From: Volvariella volvacea V23
Taxonomy: Eukaryota; Basidiomycota; Agaricomycetes; Agaricales; Pluteaceae
NCBI GenBank assembly: GCA_000349905.1
Contig: KB722743.1
Span: forward strand, 124,001-188,000
Length of the DNA: 64,000 bases
Direction of reading: 5' to 3'
Shown: positions 49,555-60,946 of the stretch, in pieces
Numbering within the stretch: position 1 is the stretch's first letter
Layout: each line of letters starts with the position of its first letter
Translations under genes and position numbers: made by a program
The notes under the pieces: model-generated
What the model was told of the DNA's origin: nothing
Databases searched by the model: none
The model's input: the letters and a program-made list of their open reading frames with translations, nothing else

Positions 49555-50833
49555 ATGCTATCCAAGCTCGTTCTACTCTCTGCCCTCTGTTCTCAGTTTC
49601 TTGTTCAAGCGGCTCCGAATCACCTTCATGTCCATACTCAACAACCAAAGTAAGCGCTATTGCGGCAAGGTGTCGATAATGCTAGAATTTGTGTTTACAT
49701 CCTTTCAGCTCAACTGCGTGTGGCCCCGACATGCAAGTCCTGGGTCCTGTTCATTTGGAGGAACGCTTTCTGGACAGAAATCCAGATCAACACACCTTTC
49801 CGGGCAACGCCACTAACCCAGTTGTGATAGATGTTTATTGAAATGTTATCGCAGCAAATCCTACAGAAGGAGGCTGGATACCGTAAGTAGGATATTCACG
49901 GTGCTTTCGTCATCTTTTTCGTTCATAATGTTATAGGCACGAAGCTATAACGAAGCAATTGCAAGTTGTGAATCAGGGTTTTAAGGAAATTGGTTTTGCC
50001 TTCAAACTGATCCGCACGACTCGCATCTTGAATGAAACATACTTCCTCCATACTCTTAACCCTGCAATGTAAGTGCACGAAATGACGAAAGAAGCTTTGT
50101 TGACTCGTGAAATGTGGAAAGGGGTTATGAAAACCCAATCTTTATCGAACTCATCTCCAGGTTTCGTGTTGGGGGGTATTGAATATATATACACTTCAGT
50201 GTGTTCAATTTGTCTCCTGAACTGTGAGAGTAATGTACTGACCTCGTGAAACAGACTCCCTCCATTCACTAGTCCTAACGGGTAATTGCAATGATTTAAG
50301 TCAATGAAAGTAAGCGATGGCTAATGACGCTCATAATAGTGGGCCCGGACAATATCTGGGATATGCCAGTGCGCAGTTTGAGGATTACCCACAATTCGAT
50401 GGCATTTATTTATATCCTTCCGTCTTGCCTGAAGGACCTCAACTACTGTATGACCTTGGAAAGACGCTCACCCACGAAATTGGTCACTGGTTGGGCCTCT
50501 GGCACATTTTTCAAGGCGATTGCGAGGAACCTGGGGATTACGTCTCGGACACTGCACCCCAATCACTAGGAGCCGAGGATTGCAATTTCAAGCCTAGCTG
50601 TGGAGTCCCAAGGACACCTAGTGAGTGCACTATGTCTGCGGTTTTTTTATCTTACATGTCGGTTATCAGAAAACTACATGGATAACATTCCCGATGCCTG
50701 CAGGATTTCATTTACCCCTGGACAAATCATTAACATGCACCAACAAACCTGTGTTTTCCGCGATATTGGTTGCAAAATCAAATGGGAGCCTCCTCAGCAA
50801 GAGCATAGACTCTATTACGGACCTCTGTGGTGA
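49555..50833 (+). pseudogene. Decayed secreted M43 (pappalysin-like, MEP1-type) metalloprotease
   Basis: The sequence encodes a signal peptide (LSKLVLLSALCSQFLVQAAP), a short propeptide and an M43B metalloprotease: the zinc motif HEIGHWLGLWH (H-E-x2-H-x2-G-x2-H) and the Met-turn segment NYMDNIPDAC, with paired cysteines (DCEEPGDYVSDTAP, AEDCNFKPSCGVP), ending at 50833. Two breaks precede the catalytic domain. A TGA at 49839-49841 replaces the Trp of the expected V-Y-W-N-V-I strand, and the G6 run at 50171-50176 puts the reading frame one base out, since a G7 run would continue as LNIYTLQ, the normal next strand. The catalytic half itself is free of stops. The family is secreted and degrades extracellular protein. 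Sequencing or assembly error at the G-run cannot be excluded. Confidence 0.75.
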
Positions 50834-51526
50834 TGTGCATATGCTTCTAACATGTTAGAATATGTAATCAACATGTTATATGAACAGATTTATTATATGT
50901 CAACAGAGCAAATAAAGCGCAATGCCTTTTAACTTCTCATCGGTGAAGCAAGGATGTGATGTGTAAGAGTGAATGGTGACATACTCTTTTAATCACCGAA
51001 TCAAGATTCAAAGCTGAGGACTTTGAATGTCGTTCGAAAAGCACGGCCAAGGAGGCATTGATTGGGAGTCGCTTATCGGGGCAGATTATCGTTGCTGTAC
51101 TGGATAGATTCTGACGATAGGTTTATAAACTGGAGTATCCAATCTTCGCACATTATTGAAGACGTACGTCGCGAGAACTCTAGATTAACCACAGCACAGT
51201 TCCAAAGCAGGGCCTCGAGCTACTTACCGTCATGCTCACTATGCCATCATAGTCGAATTCAGCGAATGGGGAAGGGCTCAACTCGTTTTCAGGAACTATT
51301 TACCCGCTACTCGTTTTCCTCAAAGCAGAAAAGAATTTGTGACCCCCAATTGGTGAGGTTGCTTGAACACACAGAAAGGAAGCTGAACTCCTCGCCCTTC
51401 AAAGTATTCGGGTAAAGGAACAGGTTCAAGAGCTCTACTTCACAAGTGGAGGTGAGCTGCTTATGCTCATACGAGTAAGAGTTGGCAATTGTACGCTACC
51501 TTACATCTGCGCACCACCGTGTGACC
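50834..51526. other. Intergenic region between convergent genes
   Basis: About 700 bases. A frame at 51062-51415 (plus) has no recognisable domain. Otherwise 3' flanks of the protease relic and the minus-strand reductase. Confidence 0.4.
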
Positions 51527-53064
51527 TCATTCCGAATGAACCCCTTTTGCTTCCTTCTCGGACCTCAGCACCAAATCAACTGTCGCATCGATACACTCCC
51601 TCCAATCAATCCACTTGTCGAACCCCAACAATTCCTTCGCCCTCGTAGTATCCACCTTCGCAACAGGTATCAACTTCTTTCCCCCCGTCTCTTTGCTTGC
51701 CAACCCCGCTGGAGGAGGGACGTCATACTCTTCAGTGATATCCGGGAGCCTATCCCTAAGGTCCGGTCGAGTCTCTCGTAGGTACTCCGCAGTCTGAGCC
51801 CAAGTGGATTGCGCAGCAGAAGTGATCACCCTCTTTGCCTGCAGCTGAACCATCACATCATCCACTGATGCTCCGACGCTCAAGTCTCGTTTGACAGGAG
51901 GGAGTTGAAGCGCCCGAACATGCGCCAAAGCACAATCTCTGATGTCGTGCGAGTTGGCAGTGAACAATGGCGGAACCTGACCCTGTAGTAGCATGTAGAT
52001 ATATCCGGTAGCAGATGGAGGAGGATAAGGAAGGGGAAAGTGAGGCGGGTAAGGACCAAACAGATTTGTAGGCAGAACTAAGCAAAGTAGTTAAGGTTGA
52101 GCTGAGAGCTAGACAGCAAGTGTTAGTGAATTTACGCACTTGTAGCGAGATCAAAATCTGGTTTTTCTGCGGCAAATTTCCAGGCAACCTTCTCGGAGAG
52201 GAGTTTGATTGAGCAGTATGCATATACGGGGTTACTCTTCCCAGCGACGAGGGCTTCTTCCAACGCGACTTGTCCCCAGTCTGAGCCATAATTGTTCATT
52301 TCAGTTCCATCAACTCCGCAATAAAAAAAAGGAGGATACCTTTTTCCGTGAACACTATATCAGTGAATGCCGCCTGCAAGTCAGCTAAGAGGCAACGATG
52401 ACATGATCAGCTGTGTTCATATTGGTTGCAACCTGATAGAGCTTACGATTTATGAGGGCAGCAAAGCTGCTTGTAAGGACGAATTTTCTGACTCCAGCGT
52501 TGTAGGCTTGATTCAAGATATGCAGTGTACCTTCCGACGCTTGCTGTTGGTGAGATTAGCTGGCGCATTTGCTGGACATTCTGTCTGATATTTTCACCTT
52601 AATGGGTGTAACGGAGTCGGTCGGAGTGGGGATAGGAGCTGCAACGTGAACAACGGCATAAACACCTGTGCACAGTATGAATCACTTTAGAGCTCATCCC
52701 AGACTGCAAGCGGTAGTACCTTTCAAAATATCTGTTAAATCATCCGAGAAAATATCGCTGACTTCCACGAGTTCGAGGAGAGGATAATGGTTCTGGACGG
52801 ATTGTCGAAGGGATTCCAACTTGCTGCGGCGAGCCGTCCTATTTGATTGGCTGTGCTTTGAACGGAGTAAATGCAGCAGGTAACGATACTGACATACCCT
52901 CTAACGGCATAACCTGCTTTAAGCAATTGGTGTGCAACGTTGGAGCCTAGATAGCCAGAAACACCAGTAACCTGTGTGATTGGAACGTGTCGTCACCGAG
53001 TGCGGGTACATGGACTCTAGAATAGACCCACAAGAACGAGCTGGGGTGGGGTTGGAGTAGTCAT
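51527..53064 (-). CDS. Extended SDR NAD(P)-dependent reductase (dihydroflavonol-reductase-like), copy 1
   Basis: About eight exons on the minus strand, start ATG 53064-53062, roughly 340 residues. Extended short-chain dehydrogenases of this type reduce aldehydes or ketones with NADPH in the cytosol (Gre2 / dihydroflavonol reductase relatives). Dinucleotide binding: LVTGVSGYLGSNVAHQLL (G-x2-G-x2-G). Then AVVHVAAPIPTP, EGTLHILNQAYNAGVRKFVL, TSSFAALIN, ALVAGKSNPVYAYCSIK with the catalytic Tyr-x3-Lys (YCSIK) and TSS serine, a substrate region NLFGPYPPHFPLPYP, DIRDCALAHVRALQLPP and a C-terminal AKELLGFDKWIDWRE. All joins keep frame, so the gene appears intact. It is head-to-head with a close paralogue starting at 55979; both have TATAAAATGGGT about 40 bases before the ATG. 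Confidence 0.88.
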
Positions 53065-53096
53065 GATATGACAACTCTACACTATAACTCTACCCA

Positions 53097-53103
53097 TTTT
53101 ATA
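53097..53103 (-). promoter_or_regulatory. TATA box of SDR copy 1
   Basis: TATAAAA on the minus strand 39 bases upstream of the start codon, followed by TGGGT as at the paralogous gene. Confidence 0.6.
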
Positions 53104-55938
53104 TCGGTTGCGCATAATTCAAGCGAGGCTTCCCCGTATTCCTGATAGAACCCGAGACAACCTGACTCGGACGATTACATGAATCCGTGTGTGTACGGAT
53201 CAAAGCTTCTCCCTGAGAGATACTGTGCAAATTCTTTTGAGTTTAGTGACCCCAGGAATCACGCTGCGGTGATGTACTTGATCAGCCTATGCCATTCCAG
53301 TTTACTCCACCAGCCTCACCACAATAACCTAGATCCGCAGCACCTCCGCCGTGTTGATACAAGGTTGCGCTGCGTAGTATGCTGATGCGTTGACAAGATT
53401 CAAATATGTAAAGTGTAGCACGATTTTGCCGTTGACGTGCAAGATAGTCGAACTAGAAGAGGCAGAGCCGGGCGCCAGTGAATAGCACGGAGAGGTCTCC
53501 GGCATACAGCCACTTGCTTGCTGTGCACTCTTAGCTCCATATTACACCAACTCTTCCCGGCAAGATATTGCCGTCGTTAGTGCGTTCTCTCAGACACGTG
53601 CAACCGCTGAACCAGTAATGTATGCAGGGCAGTACAGCTGAGGGAAGACACCTTGAGTAATCATTAGCTATTGGTGCTCATTTCGAGTTAGATACTCCAG
53701 TTGATGCCAGTATGGTATTTCTGGAGAGGCGATATACAGTGCTGGCTAGGAAAGCAGTTGGTGCCGAATTGAAACATTTGTCGTCTTCTCCGGAAAGTCC
53801 ATCGGAGTAGTAAAGTTAGGGCAGAGATATCCTGTAAGGAGTAGCGGTAAACAGGACACGAGGATGTGGGACAGTGATATAAGCGTTTCGGTGGTTACGG
53901 ATAGAATCAGCCCGTTGAAGCGCCAGGGCGAATAGACGTGCCTCAGGGAGAAGACTTGCCGCCGTGGTGTTCGTTTCTCGGACCGGAAGGGGCCGGTATT
54001 GTTTGGCACGGATGCTTTTGCCAAGCAGCACTCTTGTGGCACACAGCTGAGTTACTCCGTAGTGTGCTGTGGATTCACAGGTGGACTGCATCAGACTTTC
54101 GGTCAATAGGATGTAAAAAACCTGTGCAAACATGAAAGAATACAAGTAGACTCCTTACCCATTATTCATCACTATCCCGAGTCGAGAGTTCGTGTTCGAT
54201 TGTCGTCAGTCACAGGCAACTCATTGATCCATTTCGTGATGAGCGTCTCACTTCAACCCCCTCTTCGACGGTTCACATTTCCCCGCAATCGACAGAACTC
54301 CGCCAACCTCCTATCCCCCGTCTCTCCCTTCACAACGCTCGGAGTATAACCGCATGAGATTAAATTCGTTTCATTGCCGCTGTGCTAAATGAACCAACGA
54401 GGTTTGATTGTAAACTCCTGCAGCCCAAAAAATGTAGCCAGCATTGTGGAATGGAAACCTGGGTCGAGCTAAGGTATGTCGACTCTAGCTGAGCTCAGAG
54501 AGTTTGCCACTTGTCGTTCGATGGATAGTTTTCAAGTTGGTAGCAACACCACCGCCCATCGATCAGTACACGTAACGGAACGTCTTTTTGACTGTTTGTA
54601 TCGCGCGATTTCAATCCAGAGCTGGCAAGTAATTTTCTCCCTAGATCCAAGAGATGCGATGCTGTCTAGAGAAAGGTAGAGGTGGACAGGAATAGAACAA
54701 ACGTGCCGGGCATTGCAAAGAAGGACGTGAGTACTCGATCTACGGGAGAGTATACCCGGAATCTACATTCCTCGCTTGTTACTACACCTCAACCGATTTC
54801 AATATTGCTTGCAACTAATTTCGTGAATGAGCCATTGAGTTGACGACATGTAAGACGTAAGCACGCAAAGTCCTACGCTTATCGTAGCTCGCAATAATCG
54901 ATAGGATACTTCGTTCTGTGCTGGAGGGGTCTCATTGAGGCAACATCCGATGGTGGGCATAGTGGCCCAGAGGGGACAGTCATTGCAACTCGGAGAGTGA
55001 AAGGGCGTGGGCTTCGCCACCGTGCGGAGCTTCAGGTGGCCCAAGCTTCGAGTCGGGCTTCTCGCTTCTGTTGAAATTGTGGGAACTGGCATCCAGGATG
55101 GACCAGAGTTTACGCCGACCACGTTGAAGAGCCTTTTTCACCTCTGATTAATCCAGTTGGCAATGACAACCCAACGAAAACTAGTAGTTGCATGCGTGAT
55201 TCTACAGTTCCACTAAAATTTCGATTGGGCCCCGTCCGCGCAAGAAAGATGTGTTGGTTCTGACCCTCGTGGAGAGTATATGAGAAACATCGATTAGGTT
55301 GTTCGTTTCACTGTGCTTCCTGTAGAAACGCCCATGTCGGCTAGTCATGTATTTCTGCTCAGAGATAGTGCAGGCTGTCAGCACCCAGGCAAATGTCGCA
55401 GCCCACTCTCTCTGATCCAGTCGCGCTCCAAACGCGTTAGTCATGAATTCATCCTGTAGTATTATTCCTAGCTCGTGTGCGAGCATACAACCTCTCAAAG
55501 GTACATGCGCCGACGGATGGACAGAGATCGATCTGAGGCAGCCCAAGCTTGCTCACTCATCCAAGCGTAGATATGACAGAGCAACGCCCTTAGTAATTTC
55601 CTTCCGTTGGAATTAGTCAGATCTCGACTATTCCGGCCCACCCTTCGATTGGCCTTGATATTATTTCTCGAGGATCTGCAGCCAAATGGGGCAATGCGGA
55701 CCCGATACAGGGCGACCCTTGGACAAATGGGGCGCGCCGCGGTGGGCGGAGTTCTAAATATAGGTGTGCAAGGTCGTTATTGCTCGCTTCAACATGGCGA
55801 TTGTGATAACCTGGTGAGTTTTTGGAAGAGAATTCATCCGCATTCGTCGACTGGGACGAGCCTCCTCTAGCAGTCAAAGTCTTAGATTCTTCATAGGCAA
55901 TTTTCAGGAATTACTAAGTTATTGCTGTGCAGGTTGGC

Positions 55939-55945
55939 TATAAAA
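55939..55945 (+). promoter_or_regulatory. TATA box of SDR copy 2
   Basis: TATAAAA 40 bases upstream of the start codon at 55979, within TATAAAATGGGT, a block also found 39 bases upstream of the SDR copy 1 start on the other strand. Confidence 0.6.
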
Positions 55946-55978
55946 TGGGTCGAGTAGAGCGTGGTAGTTTAACACAAC

Positions 55979-58320
55979 ATGGCTCCTCCAGCTCAACCAC
56001 AAGTCGTTCTCGTACGTTCAGCAACTCCCAACTCGATGAGGTCGTCGCTAATTTCCATCCCCAGGTCACCGGAATCTCTGGCTACCTCGGTTCCAACGTT
56101 GCCTACCAGCTGCTCCAAGCTGGCTACGCTGTCAGAGGGTGCGTCGATGCTATCTCTTTCTGTCTTTACTCTATCTAACACGACACCGACTGGACAGAAC
56201 TGCCCGTGGCAATAAATTAAAGGTCATTCAGGAATCTGTCGGGAAGCACTACCCCCTCCTCGAACTTGTCGAAGTTGGCGACATTTTCCGTGATGACCTC
56301 ACGGAAGTGCTGAAGGGTACGGCCACCTCACTCTCATAGCTGGCTTTTGCCTTAATCATGTCGTGTACAGGCGTCCATGCTGTCATTCACGTTGCGACTG
56401 CTCTCCCCGGTGCAGACGATTCTATTACAATGATCAAGGTGTGTCCCTAGACAATGGATGACGTGTGCGCTGGGTTGAGACCCGTCTACAGGGAGGTGTA
56501 GAGGGAACCTTGCATCTCTTGAACCAAGCCTATAATGCTGGAATCAAGAAGTTTGTTCTTACCAGCAGCTTCGCTAGCTTGATTGAACGTACGTTCGTCT
56601 CCCGTACAACACCGCTCATATTTACCCACTCTCCTCTGCAATGAAGCCGACTTCCAAGCCGCATACACCGACATCACGCTCAACGAAACGAGTAAGCCCC
56701 GTCTCCCCCCCCAATATCCACACCCCTAAATCGTTGCGTTACAGATTGGGGAACCGCCACTTTGGAAGAGGCCCTCGTCGCCGGGAAGGATAACCCCTTA
56801 TACGCATACTGCGCAACCAAACTCCTCGCTGAGAGGACCGCCTGGAAATTCGCCGCTGAAAAACCGGATTTCGATCTCGCTGCAGGTACGTGAATCAGCA
56901 CGCCGTCTCCGCCTCCAAAGTTTGACGTGGCATGGTCATTCAGTCTTGCCTGTCGGTATATACGGCCCCTTCCCGCCTCACTTTGCTCTTCCACACCCCC
57001 AGGGCTCGACCACCTTTGCATACGTCTACACGCTCTTGAATGGCCAGACTCCCCCCCAGCTGAGCGTCAACACCCACGACGTCAGGGACTGCGCGTTAGC
57101 ACACGTCCGTGCTCTCCAGCTCCCTCCCGTTCAACGCGTCAGAGGGGCGACGGTCGAGGAGACTGCGGTCAAGCTCCAGGAGAAGAGGTTCATCGCCTCC
57201 GCTGGGCAGTTCAGCTGGGCTCAAGCTGCAGAATACCTCCGGGAGGCTCATCCCGAGCTTAGGGATAGGATTCCTGTCATCGAGGAGCAGTTTGACCTCT
57301 GTCAGGAATCGTATCCTTATTCCCTATTTATTTACCGATTATTTAATATTTATTTACATTTTCTTTTCTTTTCTTTTCTTAAGCGCCAGGGACCACGTGA
57401 CTTGCTTACCTAATCCAGATTAGATTAGATCACATCTTGATCACATGATGCATTACCTTTTGAGCCACCTTCGGAGGTCTCAGGCATCGAGGTATTCTTG
57501 GTGGCGTCATTAGTCTTGGAGCCATCATCCCAGCTCACAGCTTATCTCTACCCAATGGGATCTTAGTGATACCAGACACTGGTGATGTCATCATGAGGTC
57601 ATAGATAGATACCTGTAGAATAGTCTGGAATAGTGTAAACATGNNNNNNNNNNNNNNNNNNNNNNNNNNNNNNNNNNNNNNNNNNNNNNNNNNNNNNNNN
57701 NNNNNNNNNNNNNNNNNNNNNNNNNNNNNNNNNNNNNNNNNNNTACATACAGACTCTGGTGAATATATAAGTGGGCTTGGTTGGCTCTGGGGGTTTTCCT
57801 CAGTTTCGACCTTGTCTATTCTGCCAAGCTAGCTTTGTCTCAGAGACTCCAGCACAACCTGAACTTACAGGCTACTAAAAAATAAATAAGCATTGTTAGG
57901 ATTCCTATATCCCTTTCGTTTCCCCCATCAGCTGGTAGTGAGAGTTTTTGCAACCATGCCACCAGTGATACCTGGGCGCTGCCGTGTGGGTGATCCCTTG
58001 TAGTAGGCCCATCTGATAACGCGCAAAGATGTGTGCTGAGTAGTCGATGTTTTTTCTTTTCTTTTCTATTTATTATTACCTGTGTATTGTCCTTGAGGCC
58101 AAGCGCCTTCATCACTGACAACCTCCCCACTCCAGTGGGATTGAAGAAGAAAGCACCAACTAACAAGAAGTTAACTCCAGTCACGAAAGTAGACACTACG
58201 AGAGCGAAGGAGGTGTTGGGAATCGATAAGTGGATTGATTGGAGGGAGACACTCAACTCGACTGTTGAGTGGTTGTTGAAGGCCGAGAAACTCTGGAAGG
58301 AAAAGGAGGGTGGCAATTAA
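55979..58320 (+). CDS. Extended SDR reductase, copy 2, interrupted by a large insertion
   Basis: Paralogue of the reductase at 51527-53064 with matching exon layout. Coding segments run from 55979 (exon 1 ends 56011, next starts 56065): VTGISGYLGSNVAYQLLQAG, then TARGNKLKVIQESVGKHYP, AVIHVATALPGADD, GTLHLLNQAYNAGIKKFVL, YAYCATKLLAERTAWKF (Tyr-x3-Lys YCATK), VLPVGIYGPFPPHFALP, and the segment LRDRIPVIEEQFDL near 57300. The homologous end, LTPVTKVDTTRAKEVLGIDK and IDWRETLNSTVEWLLKAEK, resumes only at about 58136 and stops at 58318-58320. Copy 1 is continuous here. The 835 intervening bases include the 100-N gap. A GT at 57301 and an AG at 58134-58135 would, if used, restore frame exactly (phase 1 to 2 bases), so the insertion might be spliced out; otherwise the protein is truncated soon after the break. 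Confidence 0.75.
57301..58135. mobile_element. Probable LTR-type retroelement insertion with assembly gap
   Basis: The segment interrupting the reductase differs in composition from the gene. It has repeated ATGA/TCAT-rich motifs (GATCACATGATG, TGATGTCATCATGAGGTCAT), a TATA box (GAATATATAAGTGGG) near 57760 and the end CCTGAACTTACA at about 57858-57869, a pattern I associate with Agaricomycete LTRs. Pyrimidine runs (TTTTCTTTTCTTTTC) occur near both margins. No target-site duplication or coding domain was seen, and the internal part is presumably lost in the N block. Element identity is an inference. Confidence 0.45.
57644..57743. other. Assembly gap of exactly 100 N
   Basis: One hundred consecutive N, the usual placeholder for a gap of unknown size, inside the insertion in the SDR copy 2 gene. 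The true length of the missing sequence cannot be judged. Confidence 0.98.
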
Positions 58321-59390
58321 GTGTGACTTGGGCCTACCTACCCTTATGGTGTATTGTAGTAGTCGTTGCCTTGTGTCTCATTGATATGTATGCGCCTCTG
58401 ATTAAATAGCACGATTGAATACATTGGAGAACATTAGATTTGATACCACAGTTGTGACTAAAAAGTGAGCTAGCATCACATTTGAATTACAGCTGAGTAG
58501 TAAATAGCAAGTCTTTTCGGAACGTACTTTTTGTACGGCTGTAGGTTTTTATGCCCACTACAGATGGCGTGCTAATTCGGGATATATACAGGCTAGCTTC
58601 GCTCGAGTATAGAATGATAGGTGATCCAGGGGGATGGGACTTTATTGAATACCTTCCAACAGTCAAATGCATCAATAGAATTTCAAACGGGTACATGAAA
58701 GAGGCAAACCATTGGACTTGAAACAGTCATAGAAATTACAAGCCATTGTTGTCCATGTATATGTATAAGAGTAAAAGCAGCATACAATTGTATAAGGGGT
58801 AAGCATGTGAATCGGGAGCATAAGGACGGTACCATAATCATGTCAACTACATATACCATAATCATGGTTGGACGATTGTGTATTCATAAGTGAGAATAAA
58901 GGGGAATGCATAGACTAAATTTGGAAGAGAAAAAAGTGTCTGGGGCTCAAAAGTAAAATGAGACTAAGGTATTGTCGAGATTGACGACCCACATGACCGG
59001 ACCTGCCCAGGGAGGATGGGTTCACTAATCCCCCCATCCGGCTGGTTGATGAGGCAGCGGAAAGCAACACTATTTAAAACATTTCAACTATAAAATAATA
59101 TAACTCAGAAAAAAAGAAAAAATCAAGTTAAAATGTGACGTACCAATATACAGTTGAAATGTTCTGAACAGTATTGTCTTCCGCTCATCAAATTGCCCGA
59201 TAGGAGGATGGAATTCCGCTCCCGTCCATCAAATCGGAATGGGATATAGGCTAGAACAGTAGTTGATTAGCTGAAGCTCAGGTTGTAGCCTTACACCGCC
59301 AAACAATCCGAATGGACTAGCAGATACGGTCTATGGAAAAAAGGGTATAACCACTATAAGAGCAACCGAAAGGCGCTTATTGCTTGCAAC
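58321..59390. other. Intergenic region, no gene recognised
   Basis: About 1 kb, AT-rich around 59080-59150. Short frames only. It forms 3' flanks of SDR copy 2 and of the NACHT-like relic. Confidence 0.45.
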
Positions 59391-60369
59391 CTAAATGATG
59401 TTGTATGTTAGTTTCGGTATTGAAAAATCGCTGTCACTTACATAGCTCATTACCCTTATCGATAATTCCTGGCCAGACCTTTTGTCAAAGGTAATAGTCT
59501 GCAGCACAGTCTCCGCATCACAGGGCTCAAGAGTGGCCGCAGAGTCAAGATCGATTTGCTTCCGACACCTTCCCGCAAGTTTTGGCGCGCAAAGCGATCC
59601 TGCAACGTGCCGTTCAGAAGAGCTGGTAACGAGGAAGGCGATAGGGAAATCTGGGCCACAAGACGAGATGAGATTTAGGACCTGTTCGGAGGAATTATCG
59701 CATTGACACAGGGAGTCGACGATGATGATGCCAAATGGTAACCTATCAGCACCAATCGCCATGATTGGTTCGACAACCAAACGTCGCCATTGCCATTCTG
59801 TCCTAGATGTCAGGATGGTATGATCCGACTTCAAGGCCTCGACTATCTCCGCCCCCACAGCCCTATTCCATGATATGCAATCGTGGCGACAAATCTCTCG
59901 GCTGAACTCCTTTGGGTGTCATCTTTGTCGAAGAAAAACGTTGCAGCAAGATGTCGTTCTCTATGCCTCCCGTCGTAAAAGAAGGGGATGAGCGACTGGG
60001 AGATTGTCGAAATTTGGTGTGGGGGTCCGTGTAATCCAATGATATTCTTATCTTGCTCGGTACCTCTTGTCCATTCCTTGAGCTCCAGCAGGGCGGTAAC
60101 TTGAAGTCGAGTGCAGTGCTCTGTAATAGGCGACACATCTTGCTGTGGAATTGCATTGTGCATTGCTTCTGGCGAGCTTGCATCAAACAGAGCTCGGAGT
60201 ACTAAGTAACCTAGCATTGCAGGTGGGTGCTCATACGATTTACTAGGAGCGATAACTGACCTTGATCGTACGTTCTTCCGCCATACTCCTTGTAATCCCC
60301 TTGAATATTGTTTAGGTTCCCATATATCATCACATCATGGGCATTTTCGAGTATCGACGTCTCGACCAT
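59391..60369 (-). pseudogene. NACHT-like protein lacking the P-loop, copy 1, frameshifted
   Basis: Exon 1 (start 60369) encodes a short tail with DVMIYGNLNNIQGDYKEYGG. After a phase-1 intron the frame continues RALFDASSPEAMHNAIPQQD, then a NACHT-like region NIIGLHGPPHQIS, SLIPFFYDGRHRERHLAATF, FVATIAYH and, in another frame, EIVEALKSDHTILTSRTEW, FGIIIVDSLCQCDNS and FPIAFLVTSS. Normal fungal NACHT proteins have G-P-A-G-A-G-K-S at Walker A and I-D-G-L-D-E-C at Walker B; neither is kept. Compared with the paralogue at 62610-63596, ten bases are missing at about 59860, exactly where the frame breaks. The protein would be short, about 290 residues, without WD40 or other repeats. Fungal NACHT proteins act in self/non-self recognition; this copy is probably inactive. 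Confidence 0.7.
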
Positions 60370-60946
60370 GGCAGGGAGGCATCCAGGAGGAAAGTTGTTG
60401 GTTACTCGGCCTATGGTCACGGTGCTTATAACTCCTCATGGACGTGGCAGTGGTTTTGGTAAGCCGCACTGCACCCCGATAAGCCTCATGCCAGTGCAAC
60501 AGGGTGCCATGATTCACATGACCCCCCGGAGAATGGAAGGCGTGGTGAGCTTACAGAAAGGACCACAGAATCGCGTTGCTGAATGAACGAATTCGCTCCT
60601 GCAAACTTGAATAAGTTCAGGCAAATTTATAAATGGACTCAGGCTCCAGGAGTGAAACAGTGTATACTGGGGGACGATGGAGAAAGCCTCTGAACTCGTA
60701 AAACACTGCCACCTTTCCTTATTCGAAGTCGGTGTTGACTGCATGTTGAGTTAGCTCATTCTTGATCAGTGGTACACTATTCCCTGATAGTTCAATAGTG
60801 ATAGGACCCGGGAAGCTACCGCCACTTGATGTCCGGAGAATTGAGGCCGAAATCTAGGTGATGCCACAATGCAGACTCTACGATAATCTGCGGGAAAGAA
60901 ATGATAGATTTGCGTTTGTCATCATATCTACATTTGGACATGTCAG
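60370..60946. other. Spacer between NACHT-like copy 1 and NmrA-like copy 2
   Basis: About 580 bases: upstream region of NACHT-like copy 1 (TTTATAAATG-type TATA on the minus strand near 60627-60636) and the 3' flank of the NmrA-like gene. Nothing else was recognised. Confidence 0.45.

Larger units (their letters stand above)
53065..55978. other. Intergenic region between head-to-head reductase genes
   Basis: About 2.9 kb separating the two SDR genes. TATA boxes occur at 53103-53097 (minus) and 55939-55945 (plus), each inside the shared 12-base block TATAAAATGGGT. In between, several minus-strand frames (53746-54145, 54799-55122, 55202-55546) show no recognisable domain. Confidence 0.5.

Noticed and set aside
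49839..49841. Selenocysteine reading of the TGA in the protease
   Set aside because: Selenoprotein machinery is not expected in such basidiomycetes, the aligned residue is Trp, and a separate frameshift follows.
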